From Betaproteobacteria bacterium (lineage in GTDB: Bacteria > Pseudomonadota > Gammaproteobacteria > Burkholderiales > Ga0077523): a stretch of 64,000 nt of DNA. Position 1 is the stretch's first letter, and every line of letters starts with the position of its first letter. Below the pieces are notes generated by a model, which was not told where the DNA came from, made no database searches, and saw only the letters and a list, made by a program, of their open reading frames with translations. Positions 17,722 through 26,784 of this stretch are shown here, one piece after another. The stretch spans positions 147,296-211,295 of the forward strand of contig WGLR01000023.1 of NCBI GenBank assembly GCA_016125475.1, written 5' to 3'. The translations under genes and the position numbers were made by a program.

Positions 17722-18597
17722 ATGATCACGGACGCGCAGGTCGCTTTCTACGAGGAGAACGGGTACGTCGTCGTCGAGGACGTCCTCGATGCGGCGACGC
17801 TCGCGCGTGTCAGGAAAGTGGTCTCGGAGATCCTCGATGACGCGAGGGGGGTCACCACGCACAACGACATCTACGACCTCGAACCCTCGCACCGGCCCGA
17901 CCGCCCGCGTGTGCGCCGCATCAAGAAGCCGCATCTCGTGCACCCCGTGTTCCGCGAGGTGCTGAATGCGCCGGTGCTGCTCGACGTCCTCGTGCGGCTG
18001 CTCGGGCCCAACGTCCGCCTGCACGGATCGAAGCTCAACACCAAGTCCGCCGGTTTCGGGTCGCCGGTCGAGTGGCATCAGGACTGGGCGTTCTACCCGC
18101 ACACGAACGACGACGTGCTCGCGATCGGGCTGATGTTCGACGACGTTTCCATGGAGAACGGGCCGATGCTCGTGCTGCCGGGCACGCATCGCGGGCCGAT
18201 CTACGACCACCATGCGCAGGGCCGCTTCTGTGGCGCGATGGACCCCGCGGCCAGCGGCCTCGACTTCTCCAGGGCCGTGCCCTGCCTCGGCAGGGCCGGG
18301 GCGGCGTCCTTCCACCACGTCCGTCTCGTGCACGGCTCCGCGCAGAACACGTCGTCGCGCGACCGTCAGCTCCTGCTCTACGAGTGCGCCGCTGCCGACG
18401 CGTGGCCGCTCGTGAACTTCACGAACATCGACGAGTTCGACAGCCGCATGATCTGCGGCGAGCCGACGCTCGAGCCACGCCTGGTGCCGGTGCCGGTGCG
18501 CATGCCGTTGCCGCCCGCGCTTAACCAGGGCTCCATCTACGAGAACCAGACGGCCGCGAGCAGCCGGTTCTTCAAGGTCGCGCTGGAGTCCGTGTAG
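17722..18597 (+). CDS. Phytanoyl-CoA dioxygenase (PhyH) family protein, copy 2
   Basis: A 291-residue Fe(II)/2-oxoglutarate dioxygenase-like protein: QVAFYEENGYVVVEDVLD at the N-terminus, VEWHQDWAFYPH (HxD iron ligands), MENGPMLVLPGTHRGP, FHHVRLVHGSAQN (distal His) and RDRQLLLYE (2-oxoglutarate Arg). The ATG at 17722 has a strong GAGGAGGAG site. It stands 94 bases upstream of a second, clearly different PhyH gene, with a hairpin between them. The two share only family motifs, so this is not a recent tandem duplication. Confidence 0.85.
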   Translation: MITDAQVAFYEENGYVVVEDVLDAATLARVRKVVSEILDDARGVTTHNDIYDLEPSHRPDRPRVRRIKKPHLVHPVFREVLNAPVLLDVLVRLLGPNVRLHGSKLNTKSAGFGSPVEWHQDWAFYPHTNDDVLAIGLMFDDVSMENGPMLVLPGTHRGPIYDHHAQGRFCGAMDPAASGLDFSRAVPCLGRAGAASFHHVRLVHGSAQNTSSRDRQLLLYECAAADAWPLVNFTNIDEFDSRMICGEPTLEPRLVPVPVRMPLPPALNQGSIYENQTAASSRFFKVALESV

Positions 18598-18614
18598 GAC
18601 GCCGCGCGGCGGGA

Positions 18615-18633
18615 GCCGGACGCCCTGTCCGGC
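18615..18633 (+). terminator. Hairpin between the two phyH genes
   Basis: GCCGGAC (18615-18621) pairs with GTCCGGC (18627-18633) around GCCCT. It may terminate or attenuate transcription between the adjacent PhyH genes. Confidence 0.4.
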
Positions 18634-18691
18634 ACGGAAACGGCGAAGGCGGTCGACGACCCCTCACGCCACGTCGACGAGAGGCAACGAG

Positions 18692-19567
18692 ATGAATGCG
18701 GTTTCGCCCGCGGCATGGCACGCGCGCAATGCGGTGTCCCACAAGGTCCTGAGCCCCGAGGAGACGGCTCGGTTCGACGAACTCGGGTACCACTTTCCGG
18801 TCCGTGTGTTCACGCCGGACGAGATCGCCGGATATCGCGCGAAACTCGAGGCCGCGGAAGCCGCCGCCGGCGGTCCGCTGAGCGGCCAGATGCGCAACAA
18901 GCCGCACCTCCTCTTCACCTGGGCAGACGAAATGGTCCGTGATCCGCGCATTCTCGACGCCGTGGAGGACGTGCTGGGTCCCGACCTGCTCGTCTGGAGT
19001 GCGAGCTTCTTCACGAAGGAGGCGGACAATCCCGCCTACGTCTCGTGGCACCAGGATTCCACGTACTGGGGGCTGTCGGAGCCGGACGTCGTCACGGCCT
19101 GGATCGCCTTCTCGGATTCGGTCCCCGAGAACGGCTGCATGCGCGTGATTCCCGGCACGCACGTGATGGACCAGCTGCCGCACACGGACACGTTCGCGGA
19201 TAACAACCTGCTCACGCGCGGGCAGGAGGTCGGGGTCGACGTCGACGAGGGGCAGGCCGTGGACGTCGTGCTGCAGCCCGGCGAGATGTCGCTGCATCAC
19301 GTGCGGCTCGTGCACGGGTCGGACGCCAACCGGTCGCACCGCCGCCGGATCGGATTCGCGATCCGGTACGTGCCGACCTATGTCCGGCAGGTTGCCGGCC
19401 ATCGCGACTCCGCGCAGCTCGTGCGCGGGGTGGATCGCTACCACCACTTCGATCCGGAACCGCGCCCCGCCGTGGACCTCGGCGACGCCGAGCGGGCGGC
19501 TCACCGGCAGGCGACGGAAGCCGCCATCCAGATCCTCTACCGCGGAACGGAGAACCGGCCGGCCTGA
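18692..19567 (+). CDS. Phytanoyl-CoA dioxygenase (PhyH) family protein, copy 3
   Basis: A 291-residue PhyH protein: FDELGYHFPVRVFTPDEIAGYR, VSWHQDSTYWGLSEPDVVTAW (HxD), PENGCMRVIPGTH, SLHHVRLVHGSDANRS (distal His) and RRIGFAIRYVPTYVR. This motif set (WHQDSTYWGL and RYVPTYVRQ) resembles PhyH members found beside catabolic or natural-product genes; the substrate is not known. Copy 1 at 5753 shares the WHQD-YW pattern more closely than copy 2. It ends just before the 21-bp repeat array and faces the nuclease gene. Confidence 0.85.
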   Translation: MNAVSPAAWHARNAVSHKVLSPEETARFDELGYHFPVRVFTPDEIAGYRAKLEAAEAAAGGPLSGQMRNKPHLLFTWADEMVRDPRILDAVEDVLGPDLLVWSASFFTKEADNPAYVSWHQDSTYWGLSEPDVVTAWIAFSDSVPENGCMRVIPGTHVMDQLPHTDTFADNNLLTRGQEVGVDVDEGQAVDVVLQPGEMSLHHVRLVHGSDANRSHRRRIGFAIRYVPTYVRQVAGHRDSAQLVRGVDRYHHFDPEPRPAVDLGDAERAAHRQATEAAIQILYRGTENRPA

Positions 19568-19580
19568 TCCTGCGCTGCCG

Positions 19581-19685
19581 TGACGCAAGCGTCAGGGTGC
19601 ACGACGCAAGCGTCGACGTGCACGACGCGAGCGTCGGGGTGTGCCACGCAAGCGTCAGAGTACGCCACGCGAGCGTCAGGGCGTG
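19581..19685. repeat. Five tandem 21-bp repeats with a palindromic core
   Basis: Five direct units start at 19581, 19602, 19623, 19644 and 19665. Each carries the near-palindrome ACGC(A/G)AGCGTC; in units 1 to 3 this extends to GACGCxAGCGTC. A G(G/A)xGTxxxx tail completes the unit. Because 21 is a multiple of three, all reading frames stay open through the array. It fills the gap between convergent genes, and the last unit contains the stop codon of the nuclease gene (19676-19678). Confidence 0.95.
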
Positions 19686-20197
19686 CGGCGATGGTCCCGC
19701 CCGTGACGCCAGCGCGCGGGACGCACCGGGTGGCGATCCCGCCAGAGGCCGCGGCGTGCGCGCCGCGCCTCGCGCTCCATCGATTCGTAGCGCGCGTGGT
19801 CCCTGCCGCGGTCGTACGCCCACGCGAGGCCGAGACGCAGCTGCTCGGTGCCCGCGTCGAGTCCGTCCGGCTGTCTGCGCACCTCGGCGAGGACGCGGTG
19901 GTACCGGTCCCGGCCGCGCACGAGCAGTCGCACGTCACGCCCGCGCAGGAGCCGCTGGAGACTGCGCTTCGCGGCGCGGCCGTAGGGCTGGTCGCGTTCC
20001 GGCGCGTCGATGTGCAGGAGCCTCACGACGACCCGCCGGTGCGCGCGCGTCACGGTGATCGTGTCGCCGTCCGTCACGTACACCACGTGCGCCGTCCACG
20101 ACTGCGGCGGGTCGGCAGGTGCGCCGCGGAGCGCGCCCGCGCCCGCGAGCAGGAGCGCGGCCGCGATCACCTGCCACGCGCGGCGTCGCCGGATCAA
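19676..20197 (-). CDS. Exported thermonuclease (SNase-like) family protein
   Basis: A 173-residue protein with a basic n-region and hydrophobic signal sequence ([28 protein letters not shown]). The staphylococcal-nuclease fold follows: [30 protein letters not shown] (catalytic Arg and Asp region), [19 protein letters not shown] and [20 protein letters not shown]. It is likely a periplasmic or secreted Ca2+-dependent nuclease. The best start is a TTG at 20197 that overlaps the pncB stop (TTGA), pointing to coupled translation; a GTG at 20170 is the alternative. Its stop codon lies inside the 21-bp repeat array. Confidence 0.8.
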   Translation of the reverse strand: MIRRRRAWQVIAAALLLAGAGALRGAPADPPQSWTAHVVYVTDGDTITVTRAHRRVVVRLLHIDAPERDQPYGRAAKRSLQRLLRGRDVRLLVRGRDRYHRVLAEVRRQPDGLDAGTEQLRLGLAWAYDRGRDHARYESMEREARRARRGLWRDRHPVRPARWRHGRDHRRTP

Positions 20198-21387
20198 TCG
20201 CCCGTGTCCACCGCGACTTCGGGGACCTGGAAGACTTCCCGCAGATACGTCACGTAGGACGGGTCGTAGTCCATCGTCTTCTCGGGCGTGTCGCTGATCT
20301 TCGCGACCGGCTGGCCGTTGCAGCGCGTCATCTTGATGACAATCTGCAGCGGATCCACGCCGAGATCGTTCGTGAGGTTCGTCCCGAGCCCGAAACCCGG
20401 CTTGCACCGCCCCTTGAACCGCTCGTAGAGTTCGATGCACAGCGGCACGTTCAGGCTGTCGCTGAACACGAACGTCTTGCCACGCGCGTCCACGCGCATC
20501 CGGTTGTAGTGCGCGAGCATCTTCTCGCCCCACTCGAACGGATCGCCCGAATCGTGGCGCACGCCGTCGAAGAGCTTGCAGAAGAACAGGTCGAAGTCGC
20601 GCAGGAACGCGTCCATCCCGCAGACGTCGGTGAGCGCGATGCCGAGGTCGCCGCGATATTCTTCCGCCCACTTGTCGAACGCGAATCTCTGCGTGTCGCG
20701 CAGACGTGGCCCCACGGCCTGACAGGCCTGCAGGTACTCGTGGGCCATCGTGCCGAGCGGCACCATGCCGTACTGGCGCGCGAACAGCACGTTGCTCGTG
20801 CCCGCGACGCGCGGCGCGATCTCGCGCTTCAGCGTTTCCACGACGACCTGCTGCCACCCGTGCGAGAAGCGCCGGCGCGTGCCGAAGTCCGAGATCTTGA
20901 ACTCCGGATCGGGCTGGTGACGCACGAGTTCGATCTTGTCCCTCAGGCGGCGCATGCCTTCGGCCTTGTCCAGGTCCGGATGGTTGTTGCGGAACCAGAC
21001 CTCGCTCACGATCGCGAGTACCGGAACCTCGAAGAGAATCGTGTGCAGCCACGGCCCGTGGATGTGGATGTCGATGCCGCCCTCGACCTCCGGCGCGCGA
21101 CGGATGTCGATGAATCCCTCGTCGAGCTGGAACAGGCGCAGGAGGTCGACGTAGTCGCTCTTCATGAACCGCAGCGCGCGGAGGTAGTCGAGTTCGTCGC
21201 GCGTGAAGCGGAGGGTGCAGAGGTGGCGCACCTCCTCGCAGATCTCGTCGTAGTACGGCGAGAGATCGACGCCGCGCGTGCGGCACTTGAAGCGGTACTC
21301 GACGTGTGCGCCGGGGAACTGGTGCAGGACGACCTGCATCATCGAGAACTTGTACAGATCCGTGTCGAGCAGGGACTGGATGATCAT
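20194..21387 (-). CDS. pncB: Nicotinate phosphoribosyltransferase
   Basis: A 397-residue NAPRTase, converting nicotinate and PRPP into nicotinate mononucleotide with ATP in the NAD salvage pathway. Family segments include [15 protein letters not shown] at the start, [34 protein letters not shown] and [11 protein letters not shown] in the phosphate-binding region. The ATG at 21387 follows GGAGCACCC. The length matches the E. coli-type short PncB (about 400). The downstream nuclease gene overlaps its stop codon, so nuclease and NAD salvage share a transcript. Confidence 0.95.
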   Translation of the reverse strand: MIIQSLLDTDLYKFSMMQVVLHQFPGAHVEYRFKCRTRGVDLSPYYDEICEEVRHLCTLRFTRDELDYLRALRFMKSDYVDLLRLFQLDEGFIDIRRAPEVEGGIDIHIHGPWLHTILFEVPVLAIVSEVWFRNNHPDLDKAEGMRRLRDKIELVRHQPDPEFKISDFGTRRRFSHGWQQVVVETLKREIAPRVAGTSNVLFARQYGMVPLGTMAHEYLQACQAVGPRLRDTQRFAFDKWAEEYRGDLGIALTDVCGMDAFLRDFDLFFCKLFDGVRHDSGDPFEWGEKMLAHYNRMRVDARGKTFVFSDSLNVPLCIELYERFKGRCKPGFGLGTNLTNDLGVDPLQIVIKMTRCNGQPVAKISDTPEKTMDYDPSYVTYLREVFQVPEVAVDTGD

Positions 21388-21490
21388 GGGTGCTCCGAAA
21401 GGCTGGCGCGATTGTCTCCGAATCGTCACGGGGCGCAAAGCCGTCGGAGTGCGTGCCGCGGCGCCGCGGCACGTGCCGGCGCAGGCGGGT

Positions 21491-23149
21491 TCAGGCGTCG
21501 AAACGGTCCAGCACGTGACCCGGACCGCCGTCCATCGGAACGTAGGCTTCGCCGTCGAACACGCGTGTGCCGTTCACCCAGACGCCGTGCACGCCACGGG
21601 GACGCCGGATGATCCGTTCACCGCCCCCGGGAAGATCGTGGAGCCTCTCGAGGCCGGAGATGCCGACGGTCGCGGGATCGAAGAGGAGGAGATCCGCCCA
21701 GGCGCCCGCTTCGATGCGTCCGCGACCGGGAATGCGATACCGCGAGGCCGGGTCGAGCGTGAGCTTGCGGACGCCCTCGGCGAGCGTGAAGGTGCCGGTC
21801 TCGCGTACCCAGTGCGCGAGAAAGTGCAGACCGAATCCCGCGTCGCAGAAGTAGATCAGGTGCGCGCCCGCGTCGGAGAGTGCGAGCACGCCGGACTCGT
21901 GCCGGAGCAGGGGTGCGACGCCGGCGTCGTTGTTCTGGAAGAGCTTGGCGATGAAGCGCGTGTCCAGGCCGCTCTCGAGAGCCGTGTCGAAGAACAGGTC
22001 GAGCGGGTCGCGTCCGAGTTCGGCTGCGCGGTGCGCGACGGTCGTGCCGTCGGGCAGTTCCATCTTGTTCCAGTCGCCGTAGAACAGGATGCCGGCCCCG
22101 GGATGCGCGAGGTTGTCGCGGAACTTTGCACGGAAGGCCGGATCGGCGTAGATGGCGGGGAGGTCGTCGGGCCGTGCCGACTTCACGCGGTCGAACGCAG
22201 AGTGGGAATAGAGCAGGTACGGGTCGCGCAGCGTGAAGTCGAACGACAGCGGCTGACAGCTCGTGTGGATGCAGACCTCGTGGCCGCGACCCTGCGCCGC
22301 CGCGCATCGCTCGTACCAGTCGAGCGCGACGTCGGGGGCGGCCTCGTTGTACATGGTGAGCACGGTCACGATGAAGGCGGGCCGTCCCGTGCGGCGCGCG
22401 ATGTCCTCCATGTACTCGGGCGTCCCGCGCGGCCCGGTCGCCATCACGAAGACCCCGCGTCCGGCCTCGCGCAGCGGCTCCACGAGAGTGTGGAGTTCGG
22501 CGTCGGACGCGATGGTCGAGGGCATCGGCAGGCCGCCGTAACCCGCGTGGTTCGGCGAGAACGACGACGCGAAGCCGGCCGCGCCTTCGTCCAGTGCGGT
22601 GCGCACCATGGCCCGCATGCGCGCGAGCTCCTCGGCCGTGGGCACGGCGCGGGTCGAGGCGTCCTGGCCCATGACCGCGGTGCGGGCCGTCGAGTGGCCG
22701 AAGAGCACGCCCACGTTCGCATAGGGCTTCACGCGACGAAGCTGGGCGAGATATTCGCCGAACGACTCGAACTCCCACTGCGTGCCGGTGAGCAGTGCGT
22801 CGAGGTCCATGCCTTCGACCACCGACAGATTCTTCACGACGGTCTCGCGCAGCGGCGCGGGGCAGGGCGCGATGCCGAAGCCGCAGTTGCCGAGGATCGC
22901 CGTGGTCACGCCGAGCGAGGGCGACGGCGACAGCGTGGGGTCCCAGGTGATCTGCGCGTCGTAGTGCGTGTGCACGTCGATGATGCCGGGCATCAGCGCC
23001 AGGCCGTCCGCATCGACGACCTCGGCGGCGGGCGCGTCGACGCGCCCCACCTCTGCGATCCGGCCGTCGCGCACCGCGACGTCCACCTTCCGGCCCTCGG
23101 CGCCCGTGCCGTCGTGAACCACGGCACCCCGGATCAGCAGATCGTGCAT
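21491..23149 (-). CDS. Amidohydrolase of the N-acyl-D-amino-acid deacylase (D-aminoacylase) type
   Basis: A 552-residue metal-dependent amidohydrolase. The N-terminal [13 protein letters not shown] and [18 protein letters not shown] hold the HxH metal ligands, and [19 protein letters not shown] and [10 protein letters not shown] follow the D-aminoacylase pattern. A C-terminal [15 protein letters not shown] closes the composite beta-domain. It probably removes acyl groups from D-amino acids or related amides in the cytoplasm. The ATG at 23149 has a GGGAGAGAGG site. It is a single gene between the MFS terminator and pncB. Confidence 0.85.
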   Translation of the reverse strand: MHDLLIRGAVVHDGTGAEGRKVDVAVRDGRIAEVGRVDAPAAEVVDADGLALMPGIIDVHTHYDAQITWDPTLSPSPSLGVTTAILGNCGFGIAPCPAPLRETVVKNLSVVEGMDLDALLTGTQWEFESFGEYLAQLRRVKPYANVGVLFGHSTARTAVMGQDASTRAVPTAEELARMRAMVRTALDEGAAGFASSFSPNHAGYGGLPMPSTIASDAELHTLVEPLREAGRGVFVMATGPRGTPEYMEDIARRTGRPAFIVTVLTMYNEAAPDVALDWYERCAAAQGRGHEVCIHTSCQPLSFDFTLRDPYLLYSHSAFDRVKSARPDDLPAIYADPAFRAKFRDNLAHPGAGILFYGDWNKMELPDGTTVAHRAAELGRDPLDLFFDTALESGLDTRFIAKLFQNNDAGVAPLLRHESGVLALSDAGAHLIYFCDAGFGLHFLAHWVRETGTFTLAEGVRKLTLDPASRYRIPGRGRIEAGAWADLLLFDPATVGISGLERLHDLPGGGERIIRRPRGVHGVWVNGTRVFDGEAYVPMDGGPGHVLDRFDA

Positions 23150-23277
23150 GTCCTCTCTCCCTCTCGTCCTGTCTGGCGAATGCCCCGGGGGTCCGCGACG
23201 ACCGCCGGCATGGCCTCGATGATAACCGCGGGCAGCGCGCGCCCGCCCGTGACCCGTCGTACGCGCGGCCGCAAACG

Positions 23278-23303
23278 AAACACGCCCGTCACCGGGCGTG
23301 TTT
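23278..23303 (-). terminator. Terminator of the MFS gene
   Basis: An 11-bp inverted repeat (AAACACGCCCG, 23278-23288, with 23293-23303) around TCAC. Read on the minus strand it ends in TTTCGTTT just after the MFS stop codon at 23324. Confidence 0.7.
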
Positions 23304-23323
23304 CCGCTGCAGCGGGTGACCCG

Positions 23324-24577
23324 CTAGCCGGCGCTCGACACCGCGCGCGAACCGACGCGCGACTGCACCCCCACCGACAGGGCGGTGAGGATGGCCATGC
23401 CCTGAAGCAGCGCGACGCCACCGAGCACGGCCGTGAACTGGCCGCGGTCCATCAGCGGCCCGAACACGAGCGGCGACAGCGAGAAGCCGATGTCGAGGCC
23501 GGAGTAGACGAAGCCGTAGATGCGACCGAACGCCGCCTTGCCGAAACCTGCCGTCGCGGTCTGCCGCACGAGCAGGTCACGCGAGGGCCCCGCCACGCCC
23601 ACGCCGAAGCCGACCACGGCCATGAGGACCATCACGCTCCACGGCGGAAAGATCGCGAGCGCGATGACGAGCGCCGCGAGCGCGGAGACCGACAGCGCGG
23701 CCGTGATGACGCGCTCGTGCGCACCGTGTCTGCCGACCAGGAAGCCGCCCACGATCATGCCGCCGGCGCCGCCGAGCATGTATGCGGTGAGACACGACGT
23801 CGCCGTCGCGAGGGAGAGCCCGTAGATCCTGTTCAGCGCGGTGGGCGAGAAGCTCTGGAGTGCGCCGAGCGCGAGCGTCGTCACGAAGAAGAACGCGAAG
23901 CACAGCCACACGCCGGGCGACTGCAGGAACGCGAACGGGGCGCGCACGGGCTCCCGTTCCGCACCCGGTTCCGCGTGGGAGGGGCCATTGTCGATGTCGA
24001 GGAGGTTGCGCTGCCAGACCAGCGTGGCGAGCACCGTGAGCGCGAGCAGGCCGGCGGCGAAGCCGGACCAGTGCCAGTTCGCGAACGTCGCGATGCCGGC
24101 CATGAACACCGGTGCCGCGGCCCAGCCGAGATTGCCGGAGAGGCCGTGCACCGAGAAAGCGTGGCCCAGGCGTGCGGACGAGACGCGGTGATTCAGGATC
24201 GTGAAGTCGACCGGGTGGAACACGCTGTTGCCGAGCCCCGCGAATGCCGCGGCGAGCCCGAGCATCCAGTAGTGCTGGGCGGCGGCGAGCGCGAAACCCG
24301 CGGCGGCGAGGCTCGACACGCCGAACAGCAGCACGCGCCGCGGTCCGAATCGGTCCACGGCGAAGCCCGCGGCGGCCTGGCCGAAGCCGGAGATCACGAA
24401 GAAGATCGTCATGAGCGCACCGACTTCCGTGAACGTGAGGCCGAAGTCGTGCATGAGCCACGGAAAGAGCGGTGGCAGCAGCAGGTGGAAGAAGTGCGAC
24501 GTGCCGTGCGCGAAGCCGACGACGCCGATCACGCGCGCATCCCGATGACCGGCGGTGTCTTTCTGGACGGAAGGCAT
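23324..24577 (-). CDS. Major facilitator superfamily transporter, divergent from an AraC regulator
   Basis: A 417-residue carrier with about twelve membrane segments. The N-terminus (VIGVVGFAHGTSHFFHLLLP) and AVDRFGPRRVLLFG, the conserved loop after TM2, are typical MFS; YGFVYSGLDIGFSLSPLVFG lies in the second half. The FAHGTSHFFH start resembles sugar-phosphate/fosmidomycin-resistance-like MFS carriers, but this is a guess. It is transcribed away from an AraC-type regulator with an 85-bp gap, the classic arrangement of an exporter and its regulator (as in NimR/NimT). Confidence 0.85.
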   Translation of the reverse strand: MPSVQKDTAGHRDARVIGVVGFAHGTSHFFHLLLPPLFPWLMHDFGLTFTEVGALMTIFFVISGFGQAAAGFAVDRFGPRRVLLFGVSSLAAAGFALAAAQHYWMLGLAAAFAGLGNSVFHPVDFTILNHRVSSARLGHAFSVHGLSGNLGWAAAPVFMAGIATFANWHWSGFAAGLLALTVLATLVWQRNLLDIDNGPSHAEPGAEREPVRAPFAFLQSPGVWLCFAFFFVTTLALGALQSFSPTALNRIYGLSLATATSCLTAYMLGGAGGMIVGGFLVGRHGAHERVITAALSVSALAALVIALAIFPPWSVMVLMAVVGFGVGVAGPSRDLLVRQTATAGFGKAAFGRIYGFVYSGLDIGFSLSPLVFGPLMDRGQFTAVLGGVALLQGMAILTALSVGVQSRVGSRAVSSAG

Positions 24578-24637
24578 GGAGGTTCCCGAAACTGTACGAC
24601 TCGCATGCTAGCCGGAACGTGCTTGGCGGGTTTACGA

Positions 24638-24660
24638 TGTCGAGACGTTTTGTGTCGAGA
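24638..24660 (+). promoter_or_regulatory. Direct repeat, candidate AraC-family operator
   Basis: TGTCGAGA occurs at 24638-24645 and again at 24653-24660, 15 bases apart on the same strand, ending 2 bases before the AraC start codon and inside the intergenic region shared with the MFS gene. Direct repeats with this spacing suit the two helix-turn-helices of AraC proteins and would allow autoregulation. Confidence 0.4.
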
Positions 24661-24662
24661 AC

Positions 24663-25445
24663 ATGCCAAACCGGTCCATCGATCCCCTGCCGCGGGTTGC
24701 GCCGACCCCGGCACGTCCCGTGGCGGTCAACGTGAGGATGCTGCCCGCGAACGGCCACGTGGCAACCCACGCCCACGACTGGGCGCAGCTCGCGTGCACG
24801 CTGCGCGGTGCCGTGCGCATCCGTGCCGGTCAGACCACGTGGATCGTGCCGCCCACGCGGGCCGTCTGGATACCGCCGCACGTGGATCACGAGGTCACGC
24901 TGATCGGCGAGGTCGCGCTGCGCACGATCTACGTCGACGCGAGCGTGGCCCCGCGCGCGCTCGACACCTGCGACGTGGTCGACGTCTCGCCGCTCATGCA
25001 GGAACTCATCGAGGCACTCGGCGAGAGCTCTGCCGAAGAGCGTCCGGTGCGGCACGAACTGCTCACGCGCCTGCTCCTCGAGGAGATGCGCGAGGCGCCG
25101 GCCCTGTCGCTCGAACTCAGACTGCCGTCGGATCGTCGGCTGCGGACCCTCTGCGACGCGATGCTCGAGGAGCCCGGTGCGCCGTTCGGGCTCGACGAGT
25201 GGGCGGCGCGCACCGGAGCGAGTCCACGCACGCTCGCGCGGCTGTTCCAGCAGGAACTCGGCATGAGCTTCAGCCAGTGGCGACAGCGGGTGCGGCTCGC
25301 GCACGCCGCCGCGCTCGTCGCCGGCGGTCAGTCGCTCGCGTCGGTCGCCGAGGCACTCGGCTACGACAGCGCGAGCGCATTCTCGGCAATGTTCAAGCGC
25401 GCACTCGGGCAGTCGCCCCGGGAGTTCTTCGGCAGCCGGCACTGA
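24663..25445 (+). CDS. AraC-family transcriptional regulator with N-terminal cupin
   Basis: A 260-residue regulator. The N-terminal half is a small cupin (MLPANGHVATHAHDWAQL, then VWIPPHVDHEV). Two helix-turn-helix motifs follow: FGLDEWAARTGASPRTLARLFQ and QSLASVAEALGYDSASAFSAMF, ending SPREFF as is usual for AraC. The organisation matches the NimR/YeaM type that controls an adjacent MFS exporter. The divergent MFS gene at 24577 is its probable target. The effector is unknown. Confidence 0.9.
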   Translation: MPNRSIDPLPRVAPTPARPVAVNVRMLPANGHVATHAHDWAQLACTLRGAVRIRAGQTTWIVPPTRAVWIPPHVDHEVTLIGEVALRTIYVDASVAPRALDTCDVVDVSPLMQELIEALGESSAEERPVRHELLTRLLLEEMREAPALSLELRLPSDRRLRTLCDAMLEEPGAPFGLDEWAARTGASPRTLARLFQQELGMSFSQWRQRVRLAHAAALVAGGQSLASVAEALGYDSASAFSAMFKRALGQSPREFFGSRH

Positions 25446-25539
25446 GTCCGCGCGTCGCGGCATGACCATCGTCAAGAGCGCGAGCCGGGTCCGCCCCTAG
25501 AATCCCCGCCAATCGGACATCGTGCACGGGGGGCGGGGC

Positions 25540-26784
25540 ATGGAACTGGTCGTCGATGCGGACACCTGCCCCGTGGCGGATGCCCTGGCGGTCGAGATGG
25601 TCGAGCGCAAGGGGCTCGGGCATCCGGACACCGTCTGCGACGCCGTCGCCGAGGCGTTCGCGGCCGGTCTCGCACGGGTCTACGCGGAGCGTTTCGGGGG
25701 CGTCCTGCACCACAACGTCGACAAGGTGCTGCTCGCGGGCGGCGCCTCGGCTCCGCGATTCGGGGGAGGCCGGATCCTGGAACCCTTCTCGCTCCACCTC
25801 GCCGGGCGTGCCACCGAGCGTGTCGGCGACGAGACCGTCCCTGTCGCGGACATCGGACGCACCGCGGTGCACGACTGGTTCTCGGCGCACCTTCCGGAAG
25901 TGACGTTTCACGACGTCGTGCGCGTGCGCGTCCTGACGCGACCCGGATCGACGGACCTCGCGAGTCTGTATCGTCGTGCGGCCACACGCGGTGGCGTGCT
26001 CGCGAACGACACCTCGGTCGGCGTCGGGTTCGCGCCCCTCTCGCGGCTCGAGCGCATCGTCGATGCGGCGGAACGGACGCTCACCGATCCGGGGCTGCGA
26101 TCGTCGTGGCCCTGGCTCGGCGCGGACGTGAAGGTGATGGGCGTCAGGGTGGGCACGCGGATCACGCTCACGGTCGCGTGCGCGTTCGTCGACCGGCACG
26201 TCACGGACGTCGACGACTACCTCCGGAAGAAGGCGCTCGTCGCGGACCGCGTGAGGGCGACGGCGCACACGCTCGCCTCGCAGGACATCGACGTGGTCGT
26301 GAATGCAGCCGACGACCCGGAAACCGGCGACGTCTACCTGACGGTGACCGGACTGTCCGCCGAGGCAGGCGACGACGGCCAGGCCGGCCGCGGCAACCGG
26401 GTGAACGGACTCATCACGCCGATGCGCCCGATGACCATCGAATCCTATGCGGGCAAGAACGCGGTCACGCACGTGGGCAAGCTCTACAACGTGATCGCGG
26501 GGCTCGTCGCCGAGGACGTCGTGAGGCAGCTGCCGGAAGTCGCGGGTGCGACGTGCACGCTCGTGAGCCGCATCGGCGAACCCGTGTCTTCGCCGCAGGC
26601 GTGTCACGTGCGTCTGGTCCTCGCGGGCGGAACCGGCGTTCACCGTCTGCGGTCCCCCGTGGAGCGCGTGGTGTCCGACCACCTGGCGCGCGCGCACGAA
26701 CTGTGGCGCGACATGCTGACGGGTCGGATCGTGACGGACCGGTGGCCGCTCGTGCGGCGCGACATCTCACAGGGGGACGCATGA
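25540..26784 (+). CDS. Archaeal-type S-adenosylmethionine synthetase
   Basis: A 414-residue methionine adenosyltransferase of the archaeal (AdoMet_Synthase/MAT2) family, which is only distantly related to bacterial MetK. The signature [20 protein letters not shown] near the N-terminus, [39 protein letters not shown] and [16 protein letters not shown] are characteristic. It makes SAM from ATP and methionine. The ATG at 25540 follows a G-rich site. Its stop overlaps the start of a Pcm-like methyltransferase (ATGA), coupling a SAM producer to a SAM user. A canonical metK presumably exists elsewhere in the genome. Confidence 0.9.
   Translation: MELVVDADTCPVADALAVEMVERKGLGHPDTVCDAVAEAFAAGLARVYAERFGGVLHHNVDKVLLAGGASAPRFGGGRILEPFSLHLAGRATERVGDETVPVADIGRTAVHDWFSAHLPEVTFHDVVRVRVLTRPGSTDLASLYRRAATRGGVLANDTSVGVGFAPLSRLERIVDAAERTLTDPGLRSSWPWLGADVKVMGVRVGTRITLTVACAFVDRHVTDVDDYLRKKALVADRVRATAHTLASQDIDVVVNAADDPETGDVYLTVTGLSAEAGDDGQAGRGNRVNGLITPMRPMTIESYAGKNAVTHVGKLYNVIAGLVAEDVVRQLPEVAGATCTLVSRIGEPVSSPQACHVRLVLAGGTGVHRLRSPVERVVSDHLARAHELWRDMLTGRIVTDRWPLVRRDISQGDA

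Noticed and set aside
19581..19685. CRISPR array
   Set aside because: Units are contiguous 21-mers with no unique spacers and no cas genes nearby.
19537..19938. A repeat-rich minus-strand frame (heptapeptide pattern HPDACVV-like) covering the 21-bp array
   Set aside because: It overlaps the nuclease gene in another frame; the peptide repeat merely reflects 21 being divisible by three.
21278..25465. A 1395-codon plus-strand frame across the D-aminoacylase, MFS and AraC genes
   Set aside because: It runs antisense to two real genes and out of frame with a third; composition is that of a GC-skewed shadow frame.
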